DNA of 64,000 nucleotides from Candidatus Mcinerneyibacteriota bacterium (GTDB lineage: Bacteria > Macinerneyibacteriota > Macinerneyibacteria > Macinerneyibacteriales > DSCS01): assembly GCA_016937175.1 (NCBI GenBank), contig JAFGWL010000018.1, forward strand, positions 1 to 64,000, in the 5' to 3' direction. A program made the position numbers and the translations under genes. Position 1 is the first letter of the stretch. Every line of letters begins with the position of its first letter. Positions 16,810-25,783 of the stretch are shown here, one piece after another. Below the pieces are notes generated by a model. That model did no database searches and had not been told where the DNA came from. It was given only the letters and a program-made list of their open reading frames with translations.

Positions 16810-17933
16810 TATCCGATATACCGTTTCAATGCGGCCAGGGCTTCCTCTTCTGTGATCATCTTCATTTCTTGCAGAAAGCGGATAAAGCCTTTCAGATAAT
16901 TTGAAGAGACTGACCTGACCACGTCATCCCATAAGCCTTCTATCATCTCATCCTTGAGGCCCGGAACTTTTTCCAGGAGAGCAAAAACAGACTCCTTCGG
17001 TTCCTCTTTCTTCATGGCATGGAATATCCTGAATGTACCTGCCAGAGAATCGTCTGCGATTCCCTGAATAAACTCGCCCACCAGTTCAGGATCCTCTTTC
17101 ATCATGAGCAGCCTGAATTTCAGCATATTGGCTGAATAGTAGCGGGGATTCACAGTAAGGGCTTTCTCGCAATAGTCCAGGGCTTTCCCGACATCATTTT
17201 CCGAGAAATAATATTCAGCCAGCCTGTAAGCCACATCGGGCCAATCAGGATGACTTTCGAAAATCACATGAAGGAGCTCCCTGGCCCGGTCAAAGTGACC
17301 AAGCTCCGATTCCACATAGGAAAGTTCCAACCCGATCTTTTCATGCTCCGGGTGGGCTGAATACCCTTCTCTAAGTGCTTCTCCGGCAAGGGACAGTTCC
17401 CCCTGGGCATAACACAGTTGCCCCAGGGAAAGAAGAAGCTCTGCTTTCTTCGCTGAAGCGAAAAAGGCCGTGACATAGTAGAGAAAGGCCCGCCTCCAAC
17501 GTCCTTCTGTCTGGGCGATCCTTCCCAGGATCAGATAATACTCCCCGGCCAACTCCCCTTTGAAAAATGAGCGCTCCAGGAGATCCCGATGTTTTTCGAC
17601 CTGTTCGCTTAACGCGAGAAACCGGACCTGCGGATAACCGCTCATCTCAGGAGGATGACGATCCCCCGATTCCATACAGGTTCGGGCTGTCTTATATTTT
17701 TCATAATGATCGTTGATCTTGACCAGTTCCGCCATATACCTTCGCGACTCCTCCTGACGGCCGGAACAGTGAAGAAGGACAGAAAAGGGAAAGAGGACAT
17801 CGGGATACCCCTTTCCCTGTTTCAGCATTTCTCTGAAGAAAGTCTCCGCTTCACGGCTGTCCTGTTCCACTTCACGGGAGAGCAGGGAGATCTCTTCGCT
17901 TTGAATAAGCGTTCTGATATTTTCACTCATCAT
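16809..17933 (-). CDS. Cytoplasmic TPR-repeat protein
   Basis: 374 aa without signal peptide; alpha-helical with several TPR-like pairs (YYLILGRIAQTEGRWRRAFLYY, LLSLGQLCYAQGELSLAGEAL, VAYRLAEYYFSENDVGKALDYC). The last 100 residues are helical without clear repeats. Starts eight bases after the aminotransferase stop, with a weak AGGTGA Shine-Dalgarno. Protein-binding scaffold; partner unknown. Confidence 0.78.
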   Translation of the reverse strand: MMSENIRTLIQSEEISLLSREVEQDSREAETFFREMLKQGKGYPDVLFPFSVLLHCSGRQEESRRYMAELVKINDHYEKYKTARTCMESGDRHPPEMSGYPQVRFLALSEQVEKHRDLLERSFFKGELAGEYYLILGRIAQTEGRWRRAFLYYVTAFFASAKKAELLLSLGQLCYAQGELSLAGEALREGYSAHPEHEKIGLELSYVESELGHFDRARELLHVIFESHPDWPDVAYRLAEYYFSENDVGKALDYCEKALTVNPRYYSANMLKFRLLMMKEDPELVGEFIQGIADDSLAGTFRIFHAMKKEEPKESVFALLEKVPGLKDEMIEGLWDDVVRSVSSNYLKGFIRFLQEMKMITEEEALAALKRYIG

Positions 17934-17941
17934 TAATCATA

Positions 17942-19132
17942 TCACCTGTTTCTGTACTTCTCAAGGGCCAACCCTAACAACTGAATACTCCGCCGCATAT
18001 CTTCTTCTTTCAGGACATAAGCGATCCGGATCTCATTCTTCCCCTTCCCGGGAGTAGCATAAAAACCGCTGGCAGGAGCCACCATGACTGTCTCGCCTTC
18101 ATGGGAAAAGCTTTCCAAAAGCCACCGGGCAAAATCCTCGGCGTTTTCTATAGGGAGTCTTACCACTGTGTAAAAAGCTCCGGCCGGTTTATGAAAAGTC
18201 ACGCCTTCAATCAGCCCCAATTCTTCAAAGACCACATCACGGCGTTTTTTGTATTCTCTCCGGGCCTCATCCAGATAATCTGGTCCTGTCTCGTAGAGAG
18301 CCACAGAGAGCACCTGGTCGATGGTGGGCGGACAGAGCCTGGCCTGGGCCAGGACCATGGCGGCATCGATAAACTCCCTGTTCTTTGTGATCATGGCTCC
18401 GATACGGGCTCCGCAGGCGGAATAGCGTTTGGAGACAGAATCGATGAGGATCACGCGCTGAGCATTCTCTTTAAAATGCATGACGCTGCTGTGCTCCCGT
18501 CCGTCATAGACAAACTCGTTATAGACTTCGTCACCGATTACGGTGAGGTTGTAATCTTCGGCAAGCCGGAAGACTTTTTCCATGTCTTCACGTGTATGGA
18601 CAGTGCCTGTGGGATTATTTGGAGAGCAGATCAGGATAGCCCGGGTATTCTCTGTGACGGCCTCTTCCATCTCCTCTTCTGAAGGCAGGTGAAACCCGTT
18701 TTCCACGGTGGTCGTCAGAGGTTTGATTTTGACCCCGGCCATCTTTGCGAAACCGTTATAATTGGCGTAATAGGGCTCAGGGATAAGGACCTCGTCTCCG
18801 GTATCCAGTGAGACCATAAAGGCAAAGTAGATGGCCTCGCTGCCGCCATTGGTCACCATGATATCTTTTTCATTTACATCATAACCGATCCCGCTGAAAT
18901 AGCCGGCCATGGCTTCACGGAGTTCCGGAATACCGTTAGAGGGAGCATAGGAGAGGACTTTCTCCTTAAAGGACCGCAGGACTTCAAAAGCCTTCGGGGG
19001 CGTCTCCACATCGGGTTGTCCGATATTGATGTGGTAGACCTTGATCCCTCTTTTTTTGGCAGCATCGGAAAAAGGAACTAATTTTCTAATCGGGGACGGA
19101 GGAATAGTACTCATTCTTTTGCTCACAGGCAT
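17942..19132 (-). CDS. PLP-dependent aminotransferase, class I (aspartate-aminotransferase type)
   Basis: 396 aa from ATG 19132 (AGGAG seven bases upstream), 11 codons inside the longest frame. Fold type I motifs: GQPDVETP near the N-terminus, TNGGSEAIYFAF (phosphate contact), CSPNNPTGTVHTREDM, DEVYNEFVYDG and the PLP lysine in IDSVSKRYSACGARIG. Substrate (aspartate, alanine, aromatic) is not fixed by these motifs. It begins 20 bases after the tonB terminator, so part of its transcription may come from read-through or from a promoter inside that hairpin region. Confidence 0.92.
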   Translation of the reverse strand: MPVSKRMSTIPPSPIRKLVPFSDAAKKRGIKVYHINIGQPDVETPPKAFEVLRSFKEKVLSYAPSNGIPELREAMAGYFSGIGYDVNEKDIMVTNGGSEAIYFAFMVSLDTGDEVLIPEPYYANYNGFAKMAGVKIKPLTTTVENGFHLPSEEEMEEAVTENTRAILICSPNNPTGTVHTREDMEKVFRLAEDYNLTVIGDEVYNEFVYDGREHSSVMHFKENAQRVILIDSVSKRYSACGARIGAMITKNREFIDAAMVLAQARLCPPTIDQVLSVALYETGPDYLDEARREYKKRRDVVFEELGLIEGVTFHKPAGAFYTVVRLPIENAEDFARWLLESFSHEGETVMVAPASGFYATPGKGKNEIRIAYVLKEEDMRRSIQLLGLALEKYRNR

Positions 19133-19152
19133 TGCAGGCTCCTTTTTTTGAT

Positions 19153-19189
19153 AAAAAAAAGGCACGAAGATGATATCCTCCGTGCCTTT
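19153..19189 (-). terminator. Intrinsic terminator of the exbB-exbD-exbD-tonB operon
   Basis: Minus strand: stem GGCACG / CGTGCC (19186-19181 and 19166-19161), extended by AAA/TTT, 14-base loop, then T8 (19160-19153). Confidence 0.85.
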
Positions 19190-19215
19190 CTCTTCTTAGA
19201 AATTGTATAGTCTCG

Positions 19216-19830
19216 TCAACGTAACGTGAAGTTGTACGTAAACCCGAACCATACGGCCACGGGAACACCATTGTTTTCTGCAGGCTTGAACTTGGCCCGG
19301 TAAGCAGCCTCGACGGCAGCTTTATCCAGAGCCTCGGAAACACCCTTCATCAGAACCACTTTCTTCACATCACCGTTGATGTCGATCCATGCTTTGACAA
19401 ACACACGCCCCTCAAGGCCGGCTTTTCTGGCCAGTTCGGGGTACTCCGGCGGTGGTTTACTCACAACGACCGGAGCATTGGAATAAGGGATGAAAGCATC
19501 CGGAGGCGGTATCTCAGTATCCACCGCCTGCTGATCCAGATCTAGGTCTGTATCGGCAATGGTCGCTTCCTCATCAACCTCTTCATCCTCTTCAGCTTCC
19601 ACGACCTGTTTAGGCTTCTGGACGACCTGAGGTTCCGTAGGCTCCTGGATCACTTCTGTCTGATCCACGACGTCGACTTTCACTTCCCTGATCTTCTTCG
19701 GCCTGTAAGGCTGCGGTTTGGGACTGGGAATCGTCCACAACATAAGAAGAATCAGAGCAAAGCTGGCAATAAGAGCTATCCGTGTGAACAACGGATCCAT
19801 GTCCTGTAATCGCTTAACATGTTCTGCCAT
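19216..19830 (-). CDS. tonB: TonB family energy-transducing protein
   Basis: 204 aa: cytoplasmic start, one membrane helix at about residues 14-32 (FTRIALIASFALILLMLWTI), Pro/Lys and then acidic linker (residues 45-95, VVEAEEDEEVDEEATIADTD), and a C-terminal TonB fold (PPEYPELARKAGLEGRVFVK ... FKPAENNGVPVAVWFGFTYNF). It links the inner-membrane ExbBD motor to outer-membrane receptors; the BtuB-like receptor at 49705 is one possible client. Last gene of its operon. Confidence 0.93.
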   Translation of the reverse strand: MAEHVKRLQDMDPLFTRIALIASFALILLMLWTIPSPKPQPYRPKKIREVKVDVVDQTEVIQEPTEPQVVQKPKQVVEAEEDEEVDEEATIADTDLDLDQQAVDTEIPPPDAFIPYSNAPVVVSKPPPEYPELARKAGLEGRVFVKAWIDINGDVKKVVLMKGVSEALDKAAVEAAYRAKFKPAENNGVPVAVWFGFTYNFTLR

Positions 19831-19836
19831 TGCTCA

Positions 19837-20259
19837 TCACCTCCCGCCGCTTTCGACGTTTGCACCCAAAACCACCCGGAGGGCTCCGGAGGCTTTGAGC
19901 TCCTCAAAGACGGCATCGACGGCTCCGTAACGGGCAGTCTTGTCGGCTTTGATCTCCACGATCAGCTCTCCGTTGGTCTCAAACATTTTCTGGTCCATGA
20001 GATTGCTGACAAACTCCATAGGAACGAATTTGTCCTCGATGGCCACTTTTCCCTGATCGTTGATCCAGACGATGGCCAGATTTTTTCTCTGAAGCTTCTC
20101 AACCTTTTCAGCCAAGGGGAGTTGCAAGTCGATTCCACTGTCCACCTTAAATACCGTTGTGACCATGAAGAATACCAGCAAGAGGAAGGCGATATCTGCC
20201 ATGGAAGCGGTGGGTATCTTGGCGTCAGCGCTTTTCTTTTTCCGTTTAATAACAGCCAT
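19837..20259 (-). CDS. exbD: Biopolymer transport protein ExbD/TolR (second copy)
   Basis: 140 aa. N-terminal helix with the proton-channel Asp in IPTASMADIAFLLLVFFMVTTVF, then a periplasmic ExbD/TolR domain (LPLAEKVEKLQRKNLAIVWI ... LIVEIKADKTARYGAVDAVFEEL). Tandem with a different ExbD gene 11 bases upstream; two ExbD subunits after one ExbB are common in spirochaetes and some other diderms. Confidence 0.93.
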   Translation of the reverse strand: MAVIKRKKKSADAKIPTASMADIAFLLLVFFMVTTVFKVDSGIDLQLPLAEKVEKLQRKNLAIVWINDQGKVAIEDKFVPMEFVSNLMDQKMFETNGELIVEIKADKTARYGAVDAVFEELKASGALRVVLGANVESGGR

Positions 20260-20270
20260 GACTTCCCTCG

Positions 20271-20681
20271 CTATCTTTTCTTGTTAACTTGTAATGAAAT
20301 CTTTTTCATTCCGATCTTCTTCATTTCGTCGAAGATACTCAACATCCATTCGTAGCGGGCATTGACGTCTGTCTTAATGATCACGACCAGCTTGTCGTTC
20401 TCCTTCATCCGGGATTCGACATAGTTGGAAATGGTGGTCAATTCCTGCATCGGCTGATCATCCACATAGATGTTTCCCGCGCTGTTGATAAAGATCTTGC
20501 ACAGATTCTGTTTGGGGATCTTCGCCGAACCTTGAGCTTCTCCGGGCAACATAATGGACAGGCCCTTGTCATTGAAGAACCCTGTCGTCACCATGAAGAA
20601 GATCAGCAGAAGGAACGCAATATCCGCCATGGATGAATCGGGGATATCCTCCTGCACTTTCAAGCGACTTTTTCTTAACAT
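20271..20681 (-). CDS. exbD: Biopolymer transport protein ExbD/TolR (first copy)
   Basis: 136 aa with the same plan as its neighbour: basic start, membrane helix with the conserved Asp (IPDSSMADIAFLLLIFFMVTTGF), and a periplasmic domain ending VVIIKTDVNARYEWMLSIFDEM. Only about one third of residues match the other ExbD, so the pair is old and likely heteromeric. Confidence 0.93.
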   Translation of the reverse strand: MLRKSRLKVQEDIPDSSMADIAFLLLIFFMVTTGFFNDKGLSIMLPGEAQGSAKIPKQNLCKIFINSAGNIYVDDQPMQELTTISNYVESRMKENDKLVVIIKTDVNARYEWMLSIFDEMKKIGMKKISLQVNKKR

Positions 20682-20695
20682 GCGTCCCCCTTCAA

Positions 20696-21319
20696 TTATT
20701 TGGCCTTGGTCTGGGTCTTCAAAATCTCAAGAAATTCTCTTGTGCTCTCTTCAACGCTCAGAATAATGGCCGATACTTTGGCGGTAAAATAGTTGTAAAA
20801 CAGGTTGACCGGAATAGCGATAGTCAGTCCTGTAGCTGTGGTGATCAACGCTTCGGAGATACCGGAGGCCACGACAGTGGCTTCAACGCTTCCCGCCATG
20901 GCGATAGCATCAAAGGCGTGGATCATACCGAGAACTGTCCCGAGGAACCCGATCATGGGGGCGACTGTAAAACCGGTCACCAAAAAGGTCAGGTTCTTCT
21001 CAAGGAAAGCCAGCTCAGTGTTGGCTGTACTCTCGATTGACTTTTCCACTTCATTCATGTCCCCGCTCGTCTGCTGGAATTTCAGCAAGCCGGCTCTCAT
21101 GATAGAGGGTACGGGGCCGGGAGTGACTTCGCACACTTCGATCGCTTCATCAACGTTTCCCTGAACGAGGTGAGATTTGAATTCCACGAGGAATTTCTTG
21201 GCTGACCTGGTCGCTTTGGCGTAGACAATAAAACGCTCAATAATTACGACTAATGATAATATTGCCACCAGGGCAAGAAGATACATTACAGATCCACCTC
21301 TTACAAAAAGTTCCATCAT
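20696..21319 (-). CDS. exbB: MotA/TolQ/ExbB proton channel family protein
   Basis: 207 aa from ATG 21319, one of two adjacent ATGs behind GGGAGG; longer in-frame start lacks an RBS. Three membrane helices: residues about 10-30 (MYLLALVAILSLVVIIERFI), 105-130 (FLVTGFTVAPMIGFLGTVLGM) and 150-175 (SEALITTATGLTIAIPVNLFY). The GxxGTVxGM and TTAxGLxxAIP signatures are those of the ExbB/TolQ/MotA channel. First gene of the exbB-exbD-exbD-tonB operon. Confidence 0.95.
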   Translation of the reverse strand: MMELFVRGGSVMYLLALVAILSLVVIIERFIVYAKATRSAKKFLVEFKSHLVQGNVDEAIEVCEVTPGPVPSIMRAGLLKFQQTSGDMNEVEKSIESTANTELAFLEKNLTFLVTGFTVAPMIGFLGTVLGMIHAFDAIAMAGSVEATVVASGISEALITTATGLTIAIPVNLFYNYFTAKVSAIILSVEESTREFLEILKTQTKAK

Positions 21320-21348
21320 AATAAAAACCTCCCTATTCTGTTTTTTCA

Positions 21349-21377
21349 ATTATAATAACCCCAAAATCAGAAGTCAA
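21349..21377 (-). promoter_or_regulatory. Promoter of the exbB operon
   Basis: Minus strand -35 TTGACT (21377-21372), 17-base spacer, -10 TATAAT (21354-21349); leader of about 25 bases. Confidence 0.7.
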
Positions 21378-21400
21378 TAAAAATATTGAAAAGCCAAGAC

Positions 21401-21437
21401 AAAAAGCCTGAAACTCTTTTTTATTGTTTTCAGGGCA
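21401..21437 (-). terminator. Intrinsic terminator after bioY
   Basis: Minus strand: imperfect stem GCCCTGAAAAC / GTTTCAGGC with an AT-rich loop and T5 after it; ends the long envelope operon about 50 bases after the bioY stop. Confidence 0.6.
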
Positions 21438-21483
21438 CTTAACAATTCTTTTCGTTTTGAATTATTTTAATATAGTGTTTGAT

Positions 21484-22029
21484 TTAACGATTCAGCTGTC
21501 CCAGGGCCGGCCGGATCCTCCGAGCTGTCCAGAGAACCCCTGCTGCCTTGAGTAAGTCCAAAGGAAGAAAGGGCGCCACCCCGTATTTGATGACCAGGAT
21601 CATGGGGAAATCTCCCTCCATATAGATATTCTTCACCCAGTAGAGCCAGGCGCCGCCCGTCAGGTAGATCACGCCCAAACCGGCGGACAGGGCCAGAAAT
21701 CCGCCTGCCGTAGTCTTCGCCCGGGGATAGAGGACCCCGGCCAGGGCCCCGCCCAGGACAAACCCTGCCAGATAACCGAAGGTAGGTGAGACAAAGTACC
21801 CCGGGCCGCCGCCTCCTGAAAAGACCGGAAGCCCTGCCAGGCCCAGGAAAATGTAGAGAAGGGCAGGAAGAGCCCCTCTTATTCCAAGCAGCGCCGGGCC
21901 CAGAAGGGCGAAAAAGACCTGAAGGGTCAACGGAACCCCTCCCGGCAAAGGAATCCTGACAAAGGAACCGGCGATAAGAAGAGCCGTCAAAAGTGCCGTG
22001 ACAGTAAGACGGGAAGCAGGCCTTTTCAT
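21484..22029 (-). CDS. bioY: Biotin transporter BioY (ECF S-component)
   Basis: 181 aa, five to six membrane helices, standard BioY size. Typical signatures: VRIPLPGGVPLTLQVFFALLG, the glycine-rich FSGGGGPGYFVSPTFGYLAGF and WLYWVKNIYMEGDFPMILVI. It captures biotin; no EcfA/T genes are in the window, so it relies on a shared energising module elsewhere or works alone. Overlaps the preceding gene by 4 bases. Confidence 0.93.
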   Translation of the reverse strand: MKRPASRLTVTALLTALLIAGSFVRIPLPGGVPLTLQVFFALLGPALLGIRGALPALLYIFLGLAGLPVFSGGGGPGYFVSPTFGYLAGFVLGGALAGVLYPRAKTTAGGFLALSAGLGVIYLTGGAWLYWVKNIYMEGDFPMILVIKYGVAPFLPLDLLKAAGVLWTARRIRPALGQLNR

Positions 22030-22640
22030 CCTTCTCCTCCCAGGCGGATCCAGGCGCCGTGCCTTTTGTGAGTCTTATCCCTTCTATAGCTGAAAAGGCC
22101 TGGCGAACAAATAGTGCATCGGGGGTCCACCGTGATCCGAAAGCAGCCCCTCGAGACAAGAATGCTCTTCAGATATCCGGGGATATCCAGGTAGGACTTC
22201 CCGCGTCTCCTTTCAATAAAGGGAGCCATGCTTTCGGGAAGAAGGGTAAAAATATCTTCCATGACCTCGTAACAACAGGCCCGCGCCGACGGGAAAAGAT
22301 GGACAGACAGCTTAGCTGCTTCGATCCCCTCCCGTGCCATGATCTCAAGTCCTTTTTCCAGGATACCTGCAGCAGCCCCTCTCCAACCTGCATGAAGGAT
22401 CATGGCAGGCCCCTCGTCGCCCCAGAGCGCCACAGCTGTGCAGTCCGCGACCCGGACCATCAGCGTCAACCCGGGGATCCGGGTCACCAGGCCGTCACAC
22501 GGCCCGTAGATACCCTCCTCAGCGACCGTCAGGATCGCACTTTCGTGTACCTGACGGCATAGCGCCGCAGGCTTGAGAAAGGCCGGGACATCCCCCGAAG
22601 AGAGGTCCTCAAGAAGAAAACCGGTCTCGGCCACACTCAA
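22026..22640 (-). CDS. Multicopper-polyphenol-oxidase-type purine nucleoside phosphorylase/adenosine deaminase (YfiH/PgeF family)
   Basis: 204 aa, somewhat short for the family (230-260). Hallmarks: RQVHES (Zn His region), RVADCTAVALWGD, LHAGWRGAAAGI and DPRCTICSPGLFSYRRD. Start is a TTG that overlaps the secA stop (ATTGA); no better start fits. Members phosphorylyse or deaminate purine nucleosides; E. coli YfiH also edits peptidoglycan precursors, which would fit the envelope operon here. Confidence 0.88.
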   Translation of the reverse strand: MSVAETGFLLEDLSSGDVPAFLKPAALCRQVHESAILTVAEEGIYGPCDGLVTRIPGLTLMVRVADCTAVALWGDEGPAMILHAGWRGAAAGILEKGLEIMAREGIEAAKLSVHLFPSARACCYEVMEDIFTLLPESMAPFIERRRGKSYLDIPGYLKSILVSRGCFRITVDPRCTICSPGLFSYRRDKTHKRHGAWIRLGGEG

Positions 22641-25600
22641 TCCTCATATTTCGGCCAGCAGCAATGCTTATATTTTTTCCCCGATCCGCAGGGACAGGGG
22701 TCGTTTCGTCCCACTTTAGCTGTCTTTGTGATGGTCTTGGTCTTCCCCCGCTCCCCCATAGCTGCATTTGTCGTCGTGCTGTATTCCAGGCGGGCGGCTT
22801 CAGTTTCAGGAGAGTTCTCCTTCTTTTCCACGGCGACATGGAAGACAGCGCGGATGATATGGTGTTCGATGGTGGTATCCAGTTGGGAAAACATCTCGAA
22901 GGACTCTTTTTTATATTCAAAGAGAGGGTCTTTCTGGGCGTAGGCCCTGAGATTGATCCCCTCCATGAGATTATCGATGGCATAGAGATGCTCCCGCCAG
23001 TTCCTGTCGATGGTGTCCAGCATGACCAGGCGCTGAATATTCCGCATGGTCTCCTCTCCGAACTCCGCTTCACGAAGATCGTAGAGTCTCTCTACCCCGT
23101 CCATGACCATGGACTTAAGCTCTTCACGGGAGGGATCTTTGTCCGGGTCAAAAGGAAAACGCAGCGCAAAATATTCAAGCAGATAATCATTAAGGCCTTC
23201 GTAATCCCAGTCAAAGGAACGGATATCGGGGGGACAGTAGAGATCCAGCCCCTCATCCACCACTCGCTCCATAATATTAAAGATCTCGTCTTTGAGAAGA
23301 TCCCTGCGATGCACCCTCAGGCGTCCGTCCTGTCCGGTTTCCAGCAGTTCATATTTTTTCAGAAGGTCCGTCAGGAGCCTTTCAAATCCAAGTTCTTCGA
23401 TAGTTACCCGAAGCTCTTTCTCATCGCGGAACTCTTCTTTTGAAAGAGTTTTGAAGAAGGAAGCGATGTAAGCTGTCTCCAGGACAAAGTTCCGGTTCTC
23501 ATAGATCACGGCACGTTGCTTGTTCATGACATCATCATATTCCAGCGTATGTTTCCGGATCTGGAAATTGCGATGCTCCACCTTTTTCTGAGCGCTTTCG
23601 ATCTGCCGTGAAATAAGAGGATGTTCTATGGCCTGCCCCTCTTCCATGTTGAGCCGGTCCAAAACAGAGATGATCCTGTCGGATCCGAAGAGACGCATGA
23701 GATTGTCTTCAAGAGAGACGAAAAAGCGCGAAAGTCCGGGATCCCCCTGACGTCCGCTTCGTCCCCGAAGCTGACGGTCGATCCGCCGGCTTTCATGGCG
23801 CTCTGTACCGATGACATAGAGGCCGCAGGGGACATCATCCATACACTCTTTGATAGGATGTGGAGGCTCACCTTCATGATCCCCGCCCACAAGGAAACAC
23901 TCTTCACACTCTTTGACTCCTTCCCCCAGTTTAATATCGGTCCCGCGCCCCGCCATATTGGTAGCGATGGTCACGGCGCCGGCTTTCCCGGCGTCGCTGA
24001 TGATCTCCGCTTCCTTGAGATGGTTTTTGGCATTGAGGACATTAGCCCTGATCCCTTTCCGTGTGAGCATCCTGGCAAGAAGCTCGGAATCCTCCACAGA
24101 GACCGTGCCTACAAGAATTGGCTGGGAAGAAGCGTGCTTCCGTTCTATTTCATCGATTACAGCATTAAACTTCTCTTTTTTCGTCTTGAAGACGAGATCG
24201 TTGTAATCAAACCGCCGGACAGGCTTATTGGTAGGGATGACGATGACCTCCATCCCGTAGATCTCCTTGAACTCGGCAGCCTCTGTGATAGCCGTTCCGG
24301 TCATCCCGGCCAGCTTGTCATACATCCGGAAAAAATTCTGGAGCGTGATGGTGGCAAAGGTCTGGGTCTCTCCTTCAATAGTTACCCCTTCCTTGGCTTC
24401 CAGGGCCTGATGCAGTCCGTCGCTGAAACGGCGGCCGGGCATGAGGCGCCCGGTATACTCGTCCACGATCAGGACTTTGTTATCCTGGACCACGTACTCC
24501 ACATCCTTTTCAAAAAGGGAGTAGGCCCGGAGAAGCTGAGAGACGGCATGAAGGATCTCGCTTTTTTCGGCATACTCCTTCTGGACTCTCCTTTTTTCCT
24601 TTTCCCTCTCCTTTTCATCATCTGTCGTCTCGTCGATACGGGCGAAGGTCTCCCCGATGTCTGTCAGTTCGAACAAAGCCGGGTTATCCGGGGACAAAAG
24701 GCGCCGTCCGTTCTCCGTCAGATCGGCCACATGCCTCTTCTCATCGATGACATAATAGAGATCCTCTTCAAGGAGATGAAGGCTCTTGTCTCTCAGATAG
24801 GCCAGTTCGGTATCCCCGATCAGCCGCTGTATCCTGGTCTCCTGTTTCATCTTCATCAGCTGTTTGTGTTTGGACAGCCCTTTTTCCGCTGTCAAAAGAA
24901 GCTTGCCGGCCAGCCGTTCCTCTCCCTTCTCCAGAGCCTCCTGGGCTTCCCGGACAAGACGGGAGACCTTGTCCCGCTGCTTCGAGACCAGGGCACGCAC
25001 CTTCGGGTTAAAATCCCTGAAATAGGAGTTATTGCTCCTCTGGACCGGGCCGGATATGATCAGCGGTGTCCTGGCTTCGTCGATGAGGATGGAATCCACT
25101 TCATCGATAATGGCGAATTCCCTGTATTTCTGGACCTGTTCATCCAGTGACCAGACCATATTGTCCCGGAGGTAGTCAAAGCCGAATTCGCTGTTTGTCC
25201 CGTAGACGATATCTTTCGTATAGGCTGCTTTCCTCTCGTTTGTATCCATCCCGTTCTGCAGACAGCTCACCGTCAGCCCCAAGGTCTCATAAAGAAGACC
25301 CATCCACTGACTGTCCCGAAGGGCCAGATAATCATTGACAGTGACCACATGGACCTGGCCCTTAAGGGCGTTCAGGTAAGCGGGCATGGTCGCTACAAGG
25401 GTCTTCCCTTCTCCGGTAGCCATCTCGGCGATCTGCCCGTCATGGATCACCATGCCTCCGATAAGCTGTACGTCAAAAGGGACCATATCCCACTCTTTGT
25501 CGTGCCCTGTGACTTGGGCTGCTGCTTTTGTGTCTGCAAGATACCGGCAGCTTCTTTTGACAAGAGCAAAAGCTTCGCAGAGGATATCGTCTGTTGTCTT

Positions 25601-25774
25601 GCCTTCACGGAGAGCTTCTCTCAACTCTTCTGTCTTCTTTCTGAAATCTCCGGGATCCTTCAGTGTCCCCAGGAAAATCTCATAAAAACGGTTGATCTCG
25701 TCAACACGCTTATTGTAGCGTTTTACTATCTTTTCCTGGTAATTGCCAAAAATCGTCTGAAAGATGTTTGCCAT
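22637..25774 (-). CDS. secA: Preprotein translocase ATPase SecA
   Basis: 1045 aa from ATG 25774 (AGGTGA five bases upstream; a GTG at 25783 is the alternative). SecA drives exported proteins through SecYEG. Walker A ATGEGKT (119-125) and DEVD (224-227) are intact, as are GTDIKLGEGV and the C-terminal zinc-binding CPCGSGKKYKHCC. It is longer than the usual 850-900 aa: an insert of roughly 120 residues follows LIISGPVQRSNNSYF, and there is a Cys-containing loop (CEECFLVGGDHEGEPPHPIK) in NBD2. Similar inserts occur in FCB-group SecA. Within an operon of cell-wall genes. Confidence 0.97.
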   Translation of the reverse strand: MANIFQTIFGNYQEKIVKRYNKRVDEINRFYEIFLGTLKDPGDFRKKTEELREALREGKTTDDILCEAFALVKRSCRYLADTKAAAQVTGHDKEWDMVPFDVQLIGGMVIHDGQIAEMATGEGKTLVATMPAYLNALKGQVHVVTVNDYLALRDSQWMGLLYETLGLTVSCLQNGMDTNERKAAYTKDIVYGTNSEFGFDYLRDNMVWSLDEQVQKYREFAIIDEVDSILIDEARTPLIISGPVQRSNNSYFRDFNPKVRALVSKQRDKVSRLVREAQEALEKGEERLAGKLLLTAEKGLSKHKQLMKMKQETRIQRLIGDTELAYLRDKSLHLLEEDLYYVIDEKRHVADLTENGRRLLSPDNPALFELTDIGETFARIDETTDDEKEREKEKRRVQKEYAEKSEILHAVSQLLRAYSLFEKDVEYVVQDNKVLIVDEYTGRLMPGRRFSDGLHQALEAKEGVTIEGETQTFATITLQNFFRMYDKLAGMTGTAITEAAEFKEIYGMEVIVIPTNKPVRRFDYNDLVFKTKKEKFNAVIDEIERKHASSQPILVGTVSVEDSELLARMLTRKGIRANVLNAKNHLKEAEIISDAGKAGAVTIATNMAGRGTDIKLGEGVKECEECFLVGGDHEGEPPHPIKECMDDVPCGLYVIGTERHESRRIDRQLRGRSGRQGDPGLSRFFVSLEDNLMRLFGSDRIISVLDRLNMEEGQAIEHPLISRQIESAQKKVEHRNFQIRKHTLEYDDVMNKQRAVIYENRNFVLETAYIASFFKTLSKEEFRDEKELRVTIEELGFERLLTDLLKKYELLETGQDGRLRVHRRDLLKDEIFNIMERVVDEGLDLYCPPDIRSFDWDYEGLNDYLLEYFALRFPFDPDKDPSREELKSMVMDGVERLYDLREAEFGEETMRNIQRLVMLDTIDRNWREHLYAIDNLMEGINLRAYAQKDPLFEYKKESFEMFSQLDTTIEHHIIRAVFHVAVEKKENSPETEAARLEYSTTTNAAMGERGKTKTITKTAKVGRNDPCPCGSGKKYKHCCWPKYED

Positions 25775-25783
25775 CGTTGTCAC

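Noticed and set aside
23621..25150. 509-codon open frame antisense to secA
   Set aside because: Shadow of secA: low-complexity hydrophobic/His-rich translation, no homology pattern, no RBS.
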